DNA of 64,000 nt from assembly GCF_958450345.1 (NCBI RefSeq), contig NC_088784.1, forward strand, positions 61,861,247 through 61,925,246, written 5' to 3'. The DNA comes from Calliphora vicina. Lineage: Eukaryota > Arthropoda > Insecta > Diptera > Calliphoridae. Positions 13,086-24,000 of this stretch are shown here, in pieces. Position 1 is the first letter of the stretch, and each line of letters opens with the position of its first letter. A program made the translations under genes and the position numbers. A model generated the notes under the pieces. That model searched no databases. It saw only the letters and a list, made by a program, of their open reading frames with translations, and had not been told where the DNA came from.

Positions 13086-13439
13086 ATTTCTACACCATTT
13101 TTCATTGAAATTGAGAAAATTCCAAATGAAATTAAGAATTTCCATTTGAAATTAAGAAAATTCCAAATGATATTGCGAATTTTCATTTTAAATTGAGAAA
13201 ATTCCAAATGAAATTAAGAATTTCCATTTGAAATTGAGAAAATTCCAAATCAAATTGAGAAAATTCCTAATGAAATTGAGAAATACAAATTGAAATTTAG
13301 AAAATTACAAATGAAATTGGGAAAATTCCAATTGAAATTAAGAAAATTCCAAATGAAATTGGGAAAATTCTAAATAAAATTGAGAAACATTATATAAATT
13401 ATTTTAAATTAAAAAAAAACAAAATTAACGATTATATCA

Positions 13440-13760
13440 GATGTGGAAATATGTGGTGGTCTGGATGGAGAGACCAATTTCAACAGGGTTGGTCTCATGT
13501 TGGATCCCGAACAGTTCTTTCGATAACTATTTCCCATGGCCCCGACATTATTCAAATGGATAGTCGCGAACCTCTCGTTCACTGTCGAAAGCGCAAATGA
13601 TGAGTTGATAGCAAGAGTTGGGTAATCAGCTATCTGAACTCGTTCTGTCGTTTACGTGAAATTTTCGACAACTCTCCAGAAACAGTTTTACGATTGAATC
13701 CCTATTCACCAATGCTTAACTCTATTGAAATAGTATTGTGAAGTGAAAAATTAACATACC
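13440..13760 (+). pseudogene. Decayed DDE-type transposase inside the foldback-like element
   Basis: Broken reading frames with stops. Recognisable patches include SFTVESAND (13573-13600) and NPYSPMLNSIE (13697-13729). The latter resembles the YSP-LNPIE catalytic-glutamate motif of DDE transposases. The same SFT-ESAN patch recurs, on the opposite strand, in the centre of the second foldback-like element (about 57019-57060), so the two elements once carried the same gene. Too decayed to assign a superfamily with confidence. Confidence 0.4.
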
Positions 13761-13986
13761 TACAAATCCTTCTAATGTAGGAGAGCAGAGGATTTTATAT
13801 CTTCAAGAATTAATTAACGATTCCAAGTCTTGTATAACTACTGGAGATTGCAATAGAGCTATACAACATACAACATCATTCCACCAAAGCTCTTTGGTAT
13901 TCCAAGATATGGTTGTTGGTCAAGGAATTTTCTCAATTTAAAATGGAAATTCTCAATTTCATTTGGAATTTTCTCAATATCATGTA

Positions 13987-14926
13987 CAAGGTGGCGCAAA
14001 AGTAAACTTCCGATGTTTTTTGGCTGTAATTAAAAAAAAAAAAAATTAAAAACTTTGATTCTTCTTGTGGATTATTTTTATTTGGTCTTTTAATTTTTTT
14101 TACATCAAGTCGAGAATATGATGGTAAATGGCCGCCGCCACAGTTGATTGTCATTTGAGCCCTTTTTATGGCATTTTCCATCACTTTGGCCAAAACTTTC
14201 GGCGATAGGTCCTCACATTCTTGACGGATATTGCCTTTAAGAGATGCAAGAGTCTGAGGCTTGTTGACATAAACCCGCGACTTCAAAAAGGCACACAAAA
14301 AGAAGTCTGGAGAGGTCAAATCAGGCGATCTTGCTGGCCAGTGCAAATCGCGAAAACGGGAGATTAGGCGCCCGGGAAATGCATCCTTCAGCATATCGGT
14401 TGTGGCACGTGCAGTGTGTGCCGTTGCACCGTCCTGTTGGAACCACATGTTTTCCAATCCCAATTCATCAAGTTGCGGCAAAAAGAACTCGTTGATCACT
14501 GCTCTGTAGCGCTCACCATTCAAGTAACCGTTTGGCCCGCGACGTCTTCGAAGAAACAAGGTCCGATGACTCCTCCAGCGAAAACAGCACACCATACAGT
14601 GACTTTGAGCGGGTATAATGGCTCTTCGTGGGTTACACGCGGATTTTCAGTGCCCCAGAAGCGTAAATTTTGCTTATTTACGTACCCGCTAAGATGGAAA
14701 TGGGCCTCATCACTCATGAATATTTTTGATGAAGTCACCGACCGATTATTGGTCAAATAAATAGTCAGCAATATTCCGCGTTCTGGAGCAGTGTAGCGTA
14801 ACATTGTTTATTAACGTGTATTTCGCATGTGTTTACTACACAAATGTCAAAACAAAATTGACATTAGGGGCCAATCGCAAAATTTATAGCATTTTCTGAT
14901 AGGAGGATTACTTTTGCGCCACCTTG
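13987..14926 (-). mobile_element. Defective mariner-like element (DD41D spacing)
   Basis: Terminal inverted repeats CAAGGTGGCGCAAAAGTAA (left) and TTACTTTTGCGCCACCTTG (right), flanked by TA at 13985-13986 and 14927-14928. Removing the element and one TA restores CATGTATAATGTTCTC, which is exactly what the undisturbed second foldback-like copy shows, so the insertion point is certain. At 940 bp it is shorter than a full mariner (about 1.3 kb) and lacks the N-terminal DNA-binding part of the transposase. Confidence 0.9.
13990..14804 (-). pseudogene. Mariner transposase remnant
   Basis: Minus-strand frames carry mariner motifs: MSDEAHFHLSGYVNKQN with the first catalytic Asp, WFQQDGATAHTA with the second, and SPDLTSPDFFL with the third. 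Forty-one residues separate the second and third Asp, against 34 in classical mariners, a spacing known from rosa-type mariners. The reading frame shifts near 14525 (after EDVAGQT), and the helix-turn-helix region expected upstream of 14804 is missing, since only about 120 bp remain before the terminal repeat. It cannot code for an active enzyme as it stands. Confidence 0.85.
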
Positions 14927-14959
14927 TATAATGTTCTCAATTTCAATGAAAAATGTTAA

Positions 14960-15302
14960 CTATATTATAGTCACAGTAACCATTTACATGATTGTGGTAA
15001 CCATATGGTTAATTTACGATTCACATGATTGTATCAACCATATATATGGTTACAGTAAACAAATATATGTTTGTGACAACCATTCATATGATGAAGGACT
15101 TATCATATTATGTTGCTCTCGGCTTAAAGCTTATCATAATCTGAGAACAACATATTATGATAAAATTATTCATCATAAATATTGTTGCCACAAACATATA
15201 TTTGTTTACTGTAACCATATATATGGTTGATACAATCATGTGAATCGTAAATTAACCATATGGTTACCACAATCATGTAAATAGTTACTGTGACTATAAT
15301 AT
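14960..15302. mobile_element. ~340-bp near-perfect palindromic element
   Basis: Two arms of roughly 160 bp (14960-15125 and 15138-15302) are reverse complements, with a short centre around GGCTTAAAGCTTATC. Outer arm parts are almost perfect, inner parts diverged. Motifs such as AACCATATATATGGTTACAG are themselves partly palindromic. TGTTAA is present immediately outside both ends (14954-14959 and 15303-15308) and may be a target duplication. It abuts the foldback-like arm. No coding capacity. Confidence 0.7.
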
Positions 15303-15399
15303 TGTTAAAAATCTTGTAACACTATTTAAATGGTTACAGTAACCATGCCCAGTTATTTGTTTTCTCTGCGTGCACTATCGAACGACTTACTTTCGCCAA

Positions 15400-15830
15400 A
15401 ACGAACGACACCACTTTTCCGATAGAAATGCTAGGAAGTCTCCCGTAGAGCGCCCTCTATAAAAGCCATACTGGCTGTCGTTATGTAAATATTTAACAAA
15501 ATGATAGCTGGTAGTTTACCATACTTTTGAAGAACAAATTGCTATTGGACAGTAATTCCTGCTTTGTTAACCTCTCCCTTTTTAGGAATTAGCGATATAT
15601 TAGCAACATTCTAACAGGAAATTCGACGGCACGATATAAAGTGTTGAAAAGACCTCTACCCGACTTTCTTTGTCTTAGCATGCCTACATGAACGGCACAT
15701 CCGTTGAGACGGCTCTACACTCGCTTGTGGGTTTTGTAGAAAAATCACTCGTGTACAATGAATATGCATTTGACAGGAGGACTTTTGACCAATAAAGCCA
15801 TTATTTCTTCTTTGAGGACTGCTACTATCT
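15400..15830 (-). pseudogene. LINE (non-LTR) reverse transcriptase fragment
   Basis: On the minus strand, broken frames read KKGEVNKAGNYCPIAICSS (about 15600-15550) and then DSQYGFYRGRSTGDFLAFLS (about 15481-15425). These match the RT-domain pattern of insect non-LTR elements (IPKKG-NYRPIAICS-SKV and QYGFR-GRSTGDLL). Stops and frameshifts interrupt it, and neither end of a LINE is present. The part right of 15640 is less clear and may come from elsewhere in the same element. It resembles the LOA/R1-like group, but the clade is not secure. Confidence 0.6.
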
Positions 15831-15839
15831 TAGTGTAAT

Positions 15840-16196
15840 CTAATCTAAAACAAAAATAATTTTATAAAGAATTCATATTTAAATTAAATAATGCAGAAAA
15901 AAACTTTACATAAAACAAGTATATTCGGCTGTGCCGAATCTTATTACCAAATTACCTTCACCAAATTATACTTAAAAATATTTTTTTTTAATATTTTTAT
16001 TAAACAAAATCAAAATATTTTTTAATGTTTTAAAATTTTTTTAACAAAATTTTTTTTTCCAAATTGTTTTTTAATTTTTTTTAAAAAAAGTTTTTTCAAA
16101 ATTTTTTTTTTTTAAATTTCTTTAATTAATTTTTTTGGAAAAAGTATTTATGACAAAAAAAAAATTTTTTATGAAAAAAAATTCGGTTTAAAAAAT
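15840..16196. other. Poly-A/T-rich tract
   Basis: Long homopolymer-rich T and A runs. It includes GTATATTCGGCTGTGCCGAA (15919-15938), a phrase common in dispersed fly repeats. No gene. Confidence 0.4.
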
Positions 16197-16645
16197 ATTT
16201 TTTTCCGATTTTGACCCATTGTAGGTCCAACTTACTATGGTCTTATATAAGTCGTTGCAAAGGTCTTTGAAATATCTATCATTAGATATCCATATTGTCT
16301 ATATTAATGACTTAGTAATCCAGATATACATAGGTCAAAAATCGAGGTTGTCCTAGTTTTTTCCTTATATCTCAGCCATTTGTAAACCGATTTTAAATAG
16401 CGACCGAGCCGGAAGAATTTCGGAGATATTGATGTATGAATCGTATATGTAAGTTATTTAGGGGCTTCGGAAAGTTGATTTCAACACACAGACGGACAGA
16501 CGGACATGGCTATATCGATTCCGTTATCTATAACGATCCACAATATATGTACTTTATGGGATCGCAAATGAAAAATGTGGAAATTACAAACGGAATGACA
16601 AACTTATATATACCCTTGCCACTCATGGTGAAGGGTATAATAATT
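16197..16645. repeat. Dispersed dipteran transposon tail
   Basis: Contains the run AGACGGACAGACGGACATGG, then the phrases GGAATGACAAACTTATATA, ACCCTTGCCACTCATGGTGA and a GGGTATAA end. I recognise this combination from 3' tails of repeats scattered through fly genomes. A 106-codon ORF over it is not a real gene. The parent element type is not determined. Confidence 0.5.
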
Positions 16646-17076
16646 TTGCCTTTGATTTTAAAATGTCTGATGAAATCGGAATATGATTGTTTCTTTGTTG
16701 CAAAAACCAAGTGTAAAGCGATTACTCTAATTAAATATTTTCAGCTTTCTTCATAACTTTTCTATTTTCTAAAAGAAAGTGAATAACAAAACATTCGAGG
16801 TAAAAACAGTAAAACAAACGAATTATTATATACAAACCATGATCATTTTCAATATGTATTAGTGTCAAGTCTTTGCAGGATTAATGAAATAACAAGACCA
16901 AATTAAAATAACTTGTTCATAGCTTTATTCTGACTGAATTCAAATAAATTAAAATAGTAATAAGCAATTCTTAAATCTACACATTTCAAATAGTATAATA
17001 AACAAAATTTATACTCCAATTACACTATGAAACAAATGAAGACTTTTGGAAAAACACAGTCGGCCCTCAAAAAATG
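16646..17076. other. Unassigned intergenic DNA
   Basis: AT-rich, no ORF or repeat family recognised. Confidence 0.4.
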
Positions 17077-17165
17077 GTGTCATCAGTTTTTGGCCAACAG
17101 CTAATTTAGACTTGCTGATACAGCTCAACTTTATATTGCAATAATATAGCTAAGAGTCCGCCAGA
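17077..17165. repeat. Dispersed repeat shared with 54088-54185
   Basis: GGTGTCATCAGTTTTTGGCC and the following ~75 bases (ending CAATAATATAGCTAAG) match the segment at 54088-54185 at most positions. Same orientation in both places; family unknown. Confidence 0.7.
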
Positions 17166-17372
17166 CATATTTTGTTAAAATTTTTGCCCCAAAAATAACT
17201 TTTTTTGAAAAAATATATGAAGAAAAAAATGGTTTTTCACTTTTTTTAGAGTAATTTTCAGGGACTCCTAATTTTTCACTAACATTATTTGGCAAAGTTG
17301 TAAGTACGGTAAATCTGAATAACTCTTGTGAACATATCAATGCAATCTGAACACATACACTGAATCAATTAA

Positions 17373-18628
17373 GTCTCCGTACAGACATACTCATCATATA
17401 AACTAGCAATTTATGGTCACTTTTCAATACATATTTAAACCTTTTTTTAATTCATTTTATAAAAAATCTTATAAACTAGAAATCAACCTAAAAAAAACTA
17501 CAAAAATTTTCATTGAAAACATAAAAATTTACATAAATTCAATAATTGTACGAAAAGTATCACCAAAAAAGTCTCCGTACAGTTAACCGTTTTAAGGCAA
17601 GGAATCCCAATATTAATCTTAATTGAATTTAATATGTGGTAGGTCCTCCTTTCTGAGCAATTGCAGCATTTTAATGGCTGTGCATGGAATGGAGCAGCTT
17701 TGTTGTTGTCAGGGAATCTATTTTATACCACTCTTCAATTATAACGGCTTTTAGCTGATCTTTACTCGTTATATTGTGCTGCCGAATCTTTCTTTCCAGT
17801 GATTCCATAGATGCTCAATCGGGTTGAGATCAGGTGACTGAGCTAAGCGATTTAAGTGCTTAGGAACATTATAAATAAGGCATTCCTTTACTACTCTAGA
17901 GGTGTGTTTGGGATCGTTGTCTTGTTGGAAGCAATACAAACGTCCCAAGCCTAATTTTTCAGAACTTTGTTTTAAGTTTTCTTTTAATATATTAAGGTAT
18001 GCATATTTATCCATCGTGTTTTCAACAAAAATAAGATTTCCCACCCCAGTTGAAGCCATGCAACCCCAAACAATAACGTTACCTCCTCCATGCTTTACGG
18101 TTAGCGTCAAATGATTCGGATTCATTTGGATTTCTCATAACATTTCTCTTCCATCAGAACCAAAAACATTAAATTTACATTCATCGCTAAAAATAACTCG
18201 ATCCCAAAATAAAAAATCTTTATCAATATGCTCGATAGCGTAATCCAATCTCTTTTTCATGTTCACTTTTCGAACAAGAGGCTTCTCACGGCTTACTCGA
18301 CCATTGTATCCATTTAGTTTAAGAGCGTTTCTTACAGTTTGGGGGTTTACCGTTAATTACACATGCGTCAATTTTTGGATTACCTTCTACAAATCGTACA
18401 ATTCTTCTCTCTAAGTGGTGGTCTAATTTTCTTGGATGATCAGTTCTTTGTTTATTTGCCATTGTTCCGGTTTTTTTGAACTGTTGAATAACGTACTGAA
18501 TGGAAGAGCGTGGTCTTTTTACAATATCCTTGATTTCGGTTAGATTTTTTCCTTCATTTTGCAAGTTAATAATAATTTTCTTTCTATCCATTAAAATTTG
18601 CTTATTTTTGGATTCCCTGACAACAACA
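17373..18628 (-). mobile_element. Truncated Tc1-like element
   Basis: The transposase pseudogene is followed on its 3' side by GTCTCCGTACAG at 17571-17582 and again at 17373-17384, the direct-repeat-within-inverted-repeat layout of many Tc1-like elements. No matching inverted copy exists beyond the 5' end, so that terminus is missing. GATTCCCTGACAACAACA at 18611-18628, just upstream of the start codon, is an exact inverted copy of a coding segment at 17701-17718, which suggests a rearrangement at the truncated end. Confidence 0.75.
17632..18591 (-). pseudogene. Tc1-like transposase (DD34E), frameshifted
   Basis: It starts at MDRKKIIINLQNEGKNLTEI (18591) with an N-terminal helix-turn-helix domain. 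The first catalytic Asp is in VIFSDECKFNVFG (about 18200). The second half has GGGNVIVWGCMA, then the second Asp in CFQQDNDPKHTS and the Glu in SPDLNPIEHLW. Thirty-four residues separate them, as in Tc1. The C-terminus EEWYKIDSLTTTKLLHSM lies in yet another frame, downstream to about 17632. At least three frame breaks or stops make it inactive. Length (about 320 codons) is near that of a complete transposase. Confidence 0.88.
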
Positions 18629-18629
18629 G

Positions 18630-19358
18630 ATCATGAACATGGTCAAATTGCCAGATAAGGTCCCAGAATAAACATCAAGACAATAATTAAGTTTTGACAT
18701 AAGTAAGGAACTCGCTAATCGATATCTGACATGAAATTGTGTGTACGCTCTTAGGCAATACGAAACAAATTCCATTCATAACAGCATCAATATGGCTATC
18801 ACGACATTTAGTTGTATCAACATATTGAATATTCATCATATTAACACAAATCTATCAAATAAAACAGCAAATACATCTAATTTCCAAAATCATTCAAATG
18901 TAATTGAAAGAGCAGAGGGGTCCCCGTATTAAGCGTTTCATATCTTTAAATTTAAATAAAACAAAGTCTGTGTGAAATAGCATTCGTTTGAAAGACCTCT
19001 CGATACCATTACGGTACTAAAATGAAATTATACTGTCTAACATTTTTGAATAACATGCAGCGAAGTATTAATACGTACAGTGCCGAGCATAAAAAATTCA
19101 ACGTTATGTTATGTGGTCTTCAACTATAACGGAATACAATTCTATCTAGCCTCCTCCTATTCATAAATTCTTTGTGGTCATAGTTAATTATTGTATGACA
19201 TTTTGTCCAATATTTTTGTACGTAAGAATAATTATAATTTTTTTAGTAAACTCAGTGGTAAATTTGTGCGTGGAAAAAAATGCAACTCTAAGTACATTGA
19301 CTAGATATGTAAATTTTTTAAAAAAGAATTATTAAAAATGGCTAGGAGATTCTATGTA
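18630..19358. other. Unassigned intergenic DNA
   Basis: No recognisable coding or repeat content; the short ORF at 18741-18932 is low-complexity (Asn/Ile/Thr/His) and unsupported. Confidence 0.4.
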
Positions 19359-19751
19359 CATATCGCTCATTTGCTGCAACAACGTCATTACTCAAAATCC
19401 GGGTGTTTTGAACTGAGTAATACAAAATATGCGCCGTTCTTTAGTCTTTGATATAGTTTTATCAGTTTTAAAAAAAGTCAATTATTTTTGGTATGAGAGT
19501 GTGTTTTCGTTGTAAACGTCAAAATTTAAATTCATGTTTTCTCGTATATTTGACAAGTAATAATTTGGGTTATATACAGATTAAAAAAAGAATTTAATAT
19601 CTACTATTTAAATCAGGTTTTATTTCTGAAATCGCATGATTTGTTGACAATTTATTTAAGAAATAGTAAAATGTCATAGAACATTCAAAGCCGTTTTTCT
19701 CGAAACGACTTTTTTTGAATTATGACGTTGTTGCAGCAAATGAGCGATATG
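19359..19751. mobile_element. MITE with 30-bp perfect TIRs, TA target
   Basis: The left end starts CATATCGCTCATTTGCTGCA and the right end is its reverse complement. Thirty bases match exactly (19359-19388 against 19722-19751) and TA flanks both ends. The 393-bp body has no transposase. Length, TA duplication and perfect ends fit a non-autonomous Tc1/mariner-type element that moved recently. Confidence 0.8.
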
Positions 19752-21050
19752 TATATTTAATATTATTATTAATTATTTAGGCTCAAGTTCATTAAATTGC
19801 TTTCCTTAGAAATACAATTTATTTTATTAAATTTTCATAATTTTAAAGAATACTGAAAAAGTTATATTTAGATACTCGGCAGAATGGAATGTATTTTCAG
19901 GGTTAGCCACCACCCCCTCATCAGCATTCTTTTGTGTCGATGTAAGTGTCGCTTGTAAACATCAGCTATTTAACTCACCAGTTTTACAGAAATATAATAA
20001 AGGACTTATATCAAAGCTTTCTTTAATCTTATTTCTGTTTCTCCTTTGATTGAGTTAGACGAAGTTTACGATCTTTTTCAGAGTTGTATTCTTTAGTATT
20101 ATTACTTGTTTTGTCTTAGTCAGCTAACAATGAAGCAATTGTTGTTTATGTTTTTTCTTGTTGATTCTGTTTATCAGTCACAACTCGATAGAAGATCATG
20201 AAACATGTATCACCGTTCCAGGTAGAAACAGAAATATGATTAAAGAGCCCTTATTGGGCCCATGAGGTCAAATTCAAAACTTAAACTTGACAAAACGGAA
20301 TAACCGTTTAAAAGTTAGTCCGATTTGAATTAAAGTTTTTTATCTATTGCGTTTTTTATCAAAATAGCAAATACTTGGGAGCACTTGATCTTAAATTGCA
20401 AAATAACCGAGAACAACTTTGATAGCTCTTTTTACGTGACAAATTTAAAATTTTTGTTTTGAATTTAAAAGGTTTAAATAAATAAAAAAATAAAGTAACC
20501 ATATAAATAGATTGTTTTTCAGTTAAATGTTATTATTTTTCTGGTTTTTAAAAATTTCCTTCAAAACTTTCAATGAGTTTTCTTGGATAGCTATGTATTT
20601 GGATAACATTTCCATCTGATATCTAGGTCGCTGTGATGATCATATGATGGCAGATTACTGTTGCAGCATAACATGGGAGTGTCCAAAGGACCTCCCGTAA
20701 AAAATCTAAAAAATAATCCTGTAAAATAATTTAATAATATAATAATTTAATAGTTTATTTTCTTTTTTTCCGTTGAAAAAACAAGTATTCAGTTAGAATG
20801 AGGGCACCAAAATCATTGTAGACCTATGTAATTTATAGTCAGTTAGAAGTAAATAATTTCATTTACATTCATTTCATTCATACAAATTTTAAAAAGGTTA
20901 AAAATTTGTTTGTTACTTTTTGTGAATTGTTTTTAGGGAATCATATATGTATGTAAATAAATTCCCTTTTACAACCTATTTACACAACATCATTATCAAA
21001 CCATGTTGTCACTAATAAAGTCTCTGTTTACTTTTTCCCAATATAAAGTA
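19752..21050. other. Intergenic DNA and probable 3' UTR of the minus-strand RNA-binding gene
   Basis: No ORF of note. A minus-strand AATAAA lies at 20754-20759, about 290 bp past the stop codon at 21051, and could end the neighbouring transcript. Confidence 0.4.
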
Positions 21051-24000
21051 TCATAAGTCATTGTCTGAGTCGGCATCCAATTGTTCATATAGTTTATCGA
21101 GATTATCACGATATAATAGTTTAGAAACTCCTCGATTAGTTGTAGTAACAGCAATAGGTTTAGGTTTAAATGTTACTAAATCGGTATGTCGGCGCAGAAA
21201 TAAATTACTTAGAATTGATGTATTAGAATTTATGAGCTGCGGTCGGCGAGATATGTTGTCGGAAATGATGATGACATCTGAAAGGAAAGATATCCACATA
21301 ATAATTAGTGTTTAAATACAGGACATTATTTATTAAGTAATCGGATTAAATAAATTTTAAACTGTTAATAATAATAAAAAAAAAATCATGATATTGCGGT
21401 TCAATTGATGATTTTAGGGACGAATCAGAAGATTCTTTATCATAATTCATATGCTTCACTTAGGTGAACTAAACTAAATTTTACAAGATACTTTATAAAA
21501 TATTGAAGTACGCAGGCATAGTACTGTAAATAATATCAAGATTTTAGATCGTTTCAATATTTTTTTCAGAAATTCAAACTTTGTCTATTCACTAAAAAAA
21601 ACAATTTTGTAAAATAACTACAACTATTAATAACTTACCATCATCAGTATCCTTTAATGACATAGTGCTTTTTAAGCCTTCACTTGTTTTTCCACTTTTA
21701 TCTGACTGCGAGTATATGTTTATAGCAGATTCCGTATTATTCCAATGATTATCCAAATTGCTATCTTCATTTAAGTTATTTCTATTGTTGATTGGTACTG
21801 AAAATAGGTCATCATGTTCCATTTCATGTTTAATCTCACTTCGTAAAGGTCGATAGGAGCCCAATAGATTTTGTGAGGGTACCAAATCATCTTCATCTAT
21901 AGCATTAGAAATTGCTGCTACATTTACTCTTTCACTAATATCAGCTTCTTTTTGCTGCACATTTTTAACATTTTCGCTTGTGCTTTTACGTCTTGATATG
22001 TCTAAGGGTTCTTTTTTAATGTTTGTCGCACTAGCAGATGTTTGGGATGATGGGTTTATACTCGTGTCATAGAATTCATCATAATCACACTCATTAACAG
22101 TGTTGGCCAGTGTATTTTGAATTTGACTTGTAAAAAACAAAGCAGTTGAAGGCACTAAATCCTCATTATTGTTTGTGTTACTTTGAGGATTTGTTGTGTT
22201 GTTGCCTACAATGGCTGCTTGTACTGTTGCTCTTCTTCTATGAACTGTTTGATTTGTTGAATCTTTCAGGGGCATATTTTTATCACTGACATTTGAATTT
22301 TCATTGATTTGCACTGGTTCTTGTTTCACTGTCTCCATTCTAGCTTCAGTCACAATATTTTCATTTTCCAGGGTTTCTTTTTTAATTGTATCCTGTAAAA
22401 CATCTCCAGAAACTTTGTGTCTTTTCGTCGGTGGTGGTCCCATTTCTTCTGTATTGTTTGCCTGTGTTTGAGGCCTATGGCAGGTTTGCAAAAACTCTCC
22501 TAAACTATTAACCGATAATGATGACATGGTATCCGTTTCATCAGTTGTTGAGTGTAATGAAACTGTATCGTTACCAGTATTTGCTTTACTACTATCATTT
22601 TGATTAATAGGTGCGGCAAAGAATTCATTATATATAGCTACTTCCTCCTCCTGTTTAATGGTATCGTTGGTTCCTTCAACACGACTAGATATGGCATTAT
22701 CACGAATAACTATATCATCTGGATCAATATCAGGATCGGGTTTAATATTAACGACAGGTGTATTGGAATTATCTGTTTAAATAATATATTAAAAACACAT
22801 TAATAGCTGTTTAAGTGTTCTATGCTGGATTTTCATTTAGTAGTTTTATACCTTTAGTTATGCTTGTATTTTCGGTAGATGATGCTGTTTTTGTAACATT
22901 GTTAATTTCTGTTGAACTGTTTTCAGCAGTGCTACTTCTTTGATCAGAATTATTGACTGCGAAAAGAAAAAAAAAATAATTTAAAACAAATCAAAGAAGT
23001 CATTACTTAAAAAATAATTGACAAAAAGTTTTTTTGGAGTCTTTTTTCTATGCCTTTATTTGCATATTTTCACAAACTTATAAAAAAGAGATTTTTAAGA
23101 AATTAATATTTCACAAAAAAAAACTTTTCATCAGTGCACTTTTTTTAATATTTCAACAATTCAAAACCTACCTGTGGCCAATAACGGTTCATTTGAACTG
23201 ATGTGAGATTCCACAGATTCAACTGTTTCAGCCTGAGGCTTTGAGTCTCCTAAAAGAACAAAAAACAAAATTTGAAGTTACTCAAAAATTTTAAATTCCA
23301 TTTGATTTGTTTTATATTCAGATTTAAAATTCTAATTTTATATTGTTTATAAAATGTAACTGGTCGGATTCAGGATGCACTAAGTAAGGTGAAATCAACA
23401 ACACAGCTGATTTTTATTTATCTATTTTGAAAGTGGTTGAGTTTTGTTTATTATTTATTTGATAAATTCAATTTTGACAAAACCTATGCACTTGTCAGCA
23501 AGAAATTATGTCTTTGTTGTCGAAACGCTCTCACCTTACTTATTACATCATGGTCGGATTGATAAATACGAAAATTTTACTGAGAATGAGTTACACTTTT
23601 TAAATTATGATCGCTTTAAAATCTAATTTTGCATTAAATAGCTATCGAAATTATATTACATATCTAGTTATCATCTATGGTGAAGACAAACATTTCGATA
23701 TGGACACAAAATAAGTCACATATAATTTTATATGGTCTACCTTCGTTCAGACACTTTTAAATTAATAACTATTCTTACAACTCTATTATGTTCTAGCTTA
23801 CCTGTATTATTATCGAAATCGGTTGTAATTTTTACTGAATTCTTTGGCGCGACATTTGAATTATATCCAACAATATCTGCTGGAGTTGGTTCCCCCAAAT
23901 GATCCATTGACTCCGTGCTTTCAGCACAAGTTTGAGAGAATATTGTTGAATTATCCACCGATGTTGCCCTTGTCTCACTTAATATATCATCGGGATTTTC

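Larger units (their letters stand above)
13090..14953. mobile_element. Foldback-like element, copy 1 (with nested mariner)
   Basis: The left side (13090-13390) is an array of ~20-bp units built on TTCCAAATGAAATTGAGAAA. The right side (13925-13986 and 14927-14953) is the same array in reverse complement, ending CAATTTCAATGAAAAATG, which mirrors the left start CATTTTTCATTGAAATTG. Between the arms lies a decayed transposase. The terminal sequences match copy 2 at 56.5-58.1 kb closely. The right arm is split by a mariner element at a TA. Long arms made of short direct repeats are the hallmark of foldback-type elements; family membership is inferred from structure only. Confidence 0.6.

Noticed and set aside
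14416..14760. 114-codon plus-strand ORF
   Set aside because: Antisense shadow of the mariner transposase remnant.
16436..16756. 106-codon ORF
   Set aside because: Lies over a dispersed transposon tail with the ACAGACGGACAG phrase; not conserved coding.
23444..23626. 60-codon plus-strand ORF within an intron of the RRM gene
   Set aside because: No homology, no splice or promoter support, antisense to a well-supported gene.
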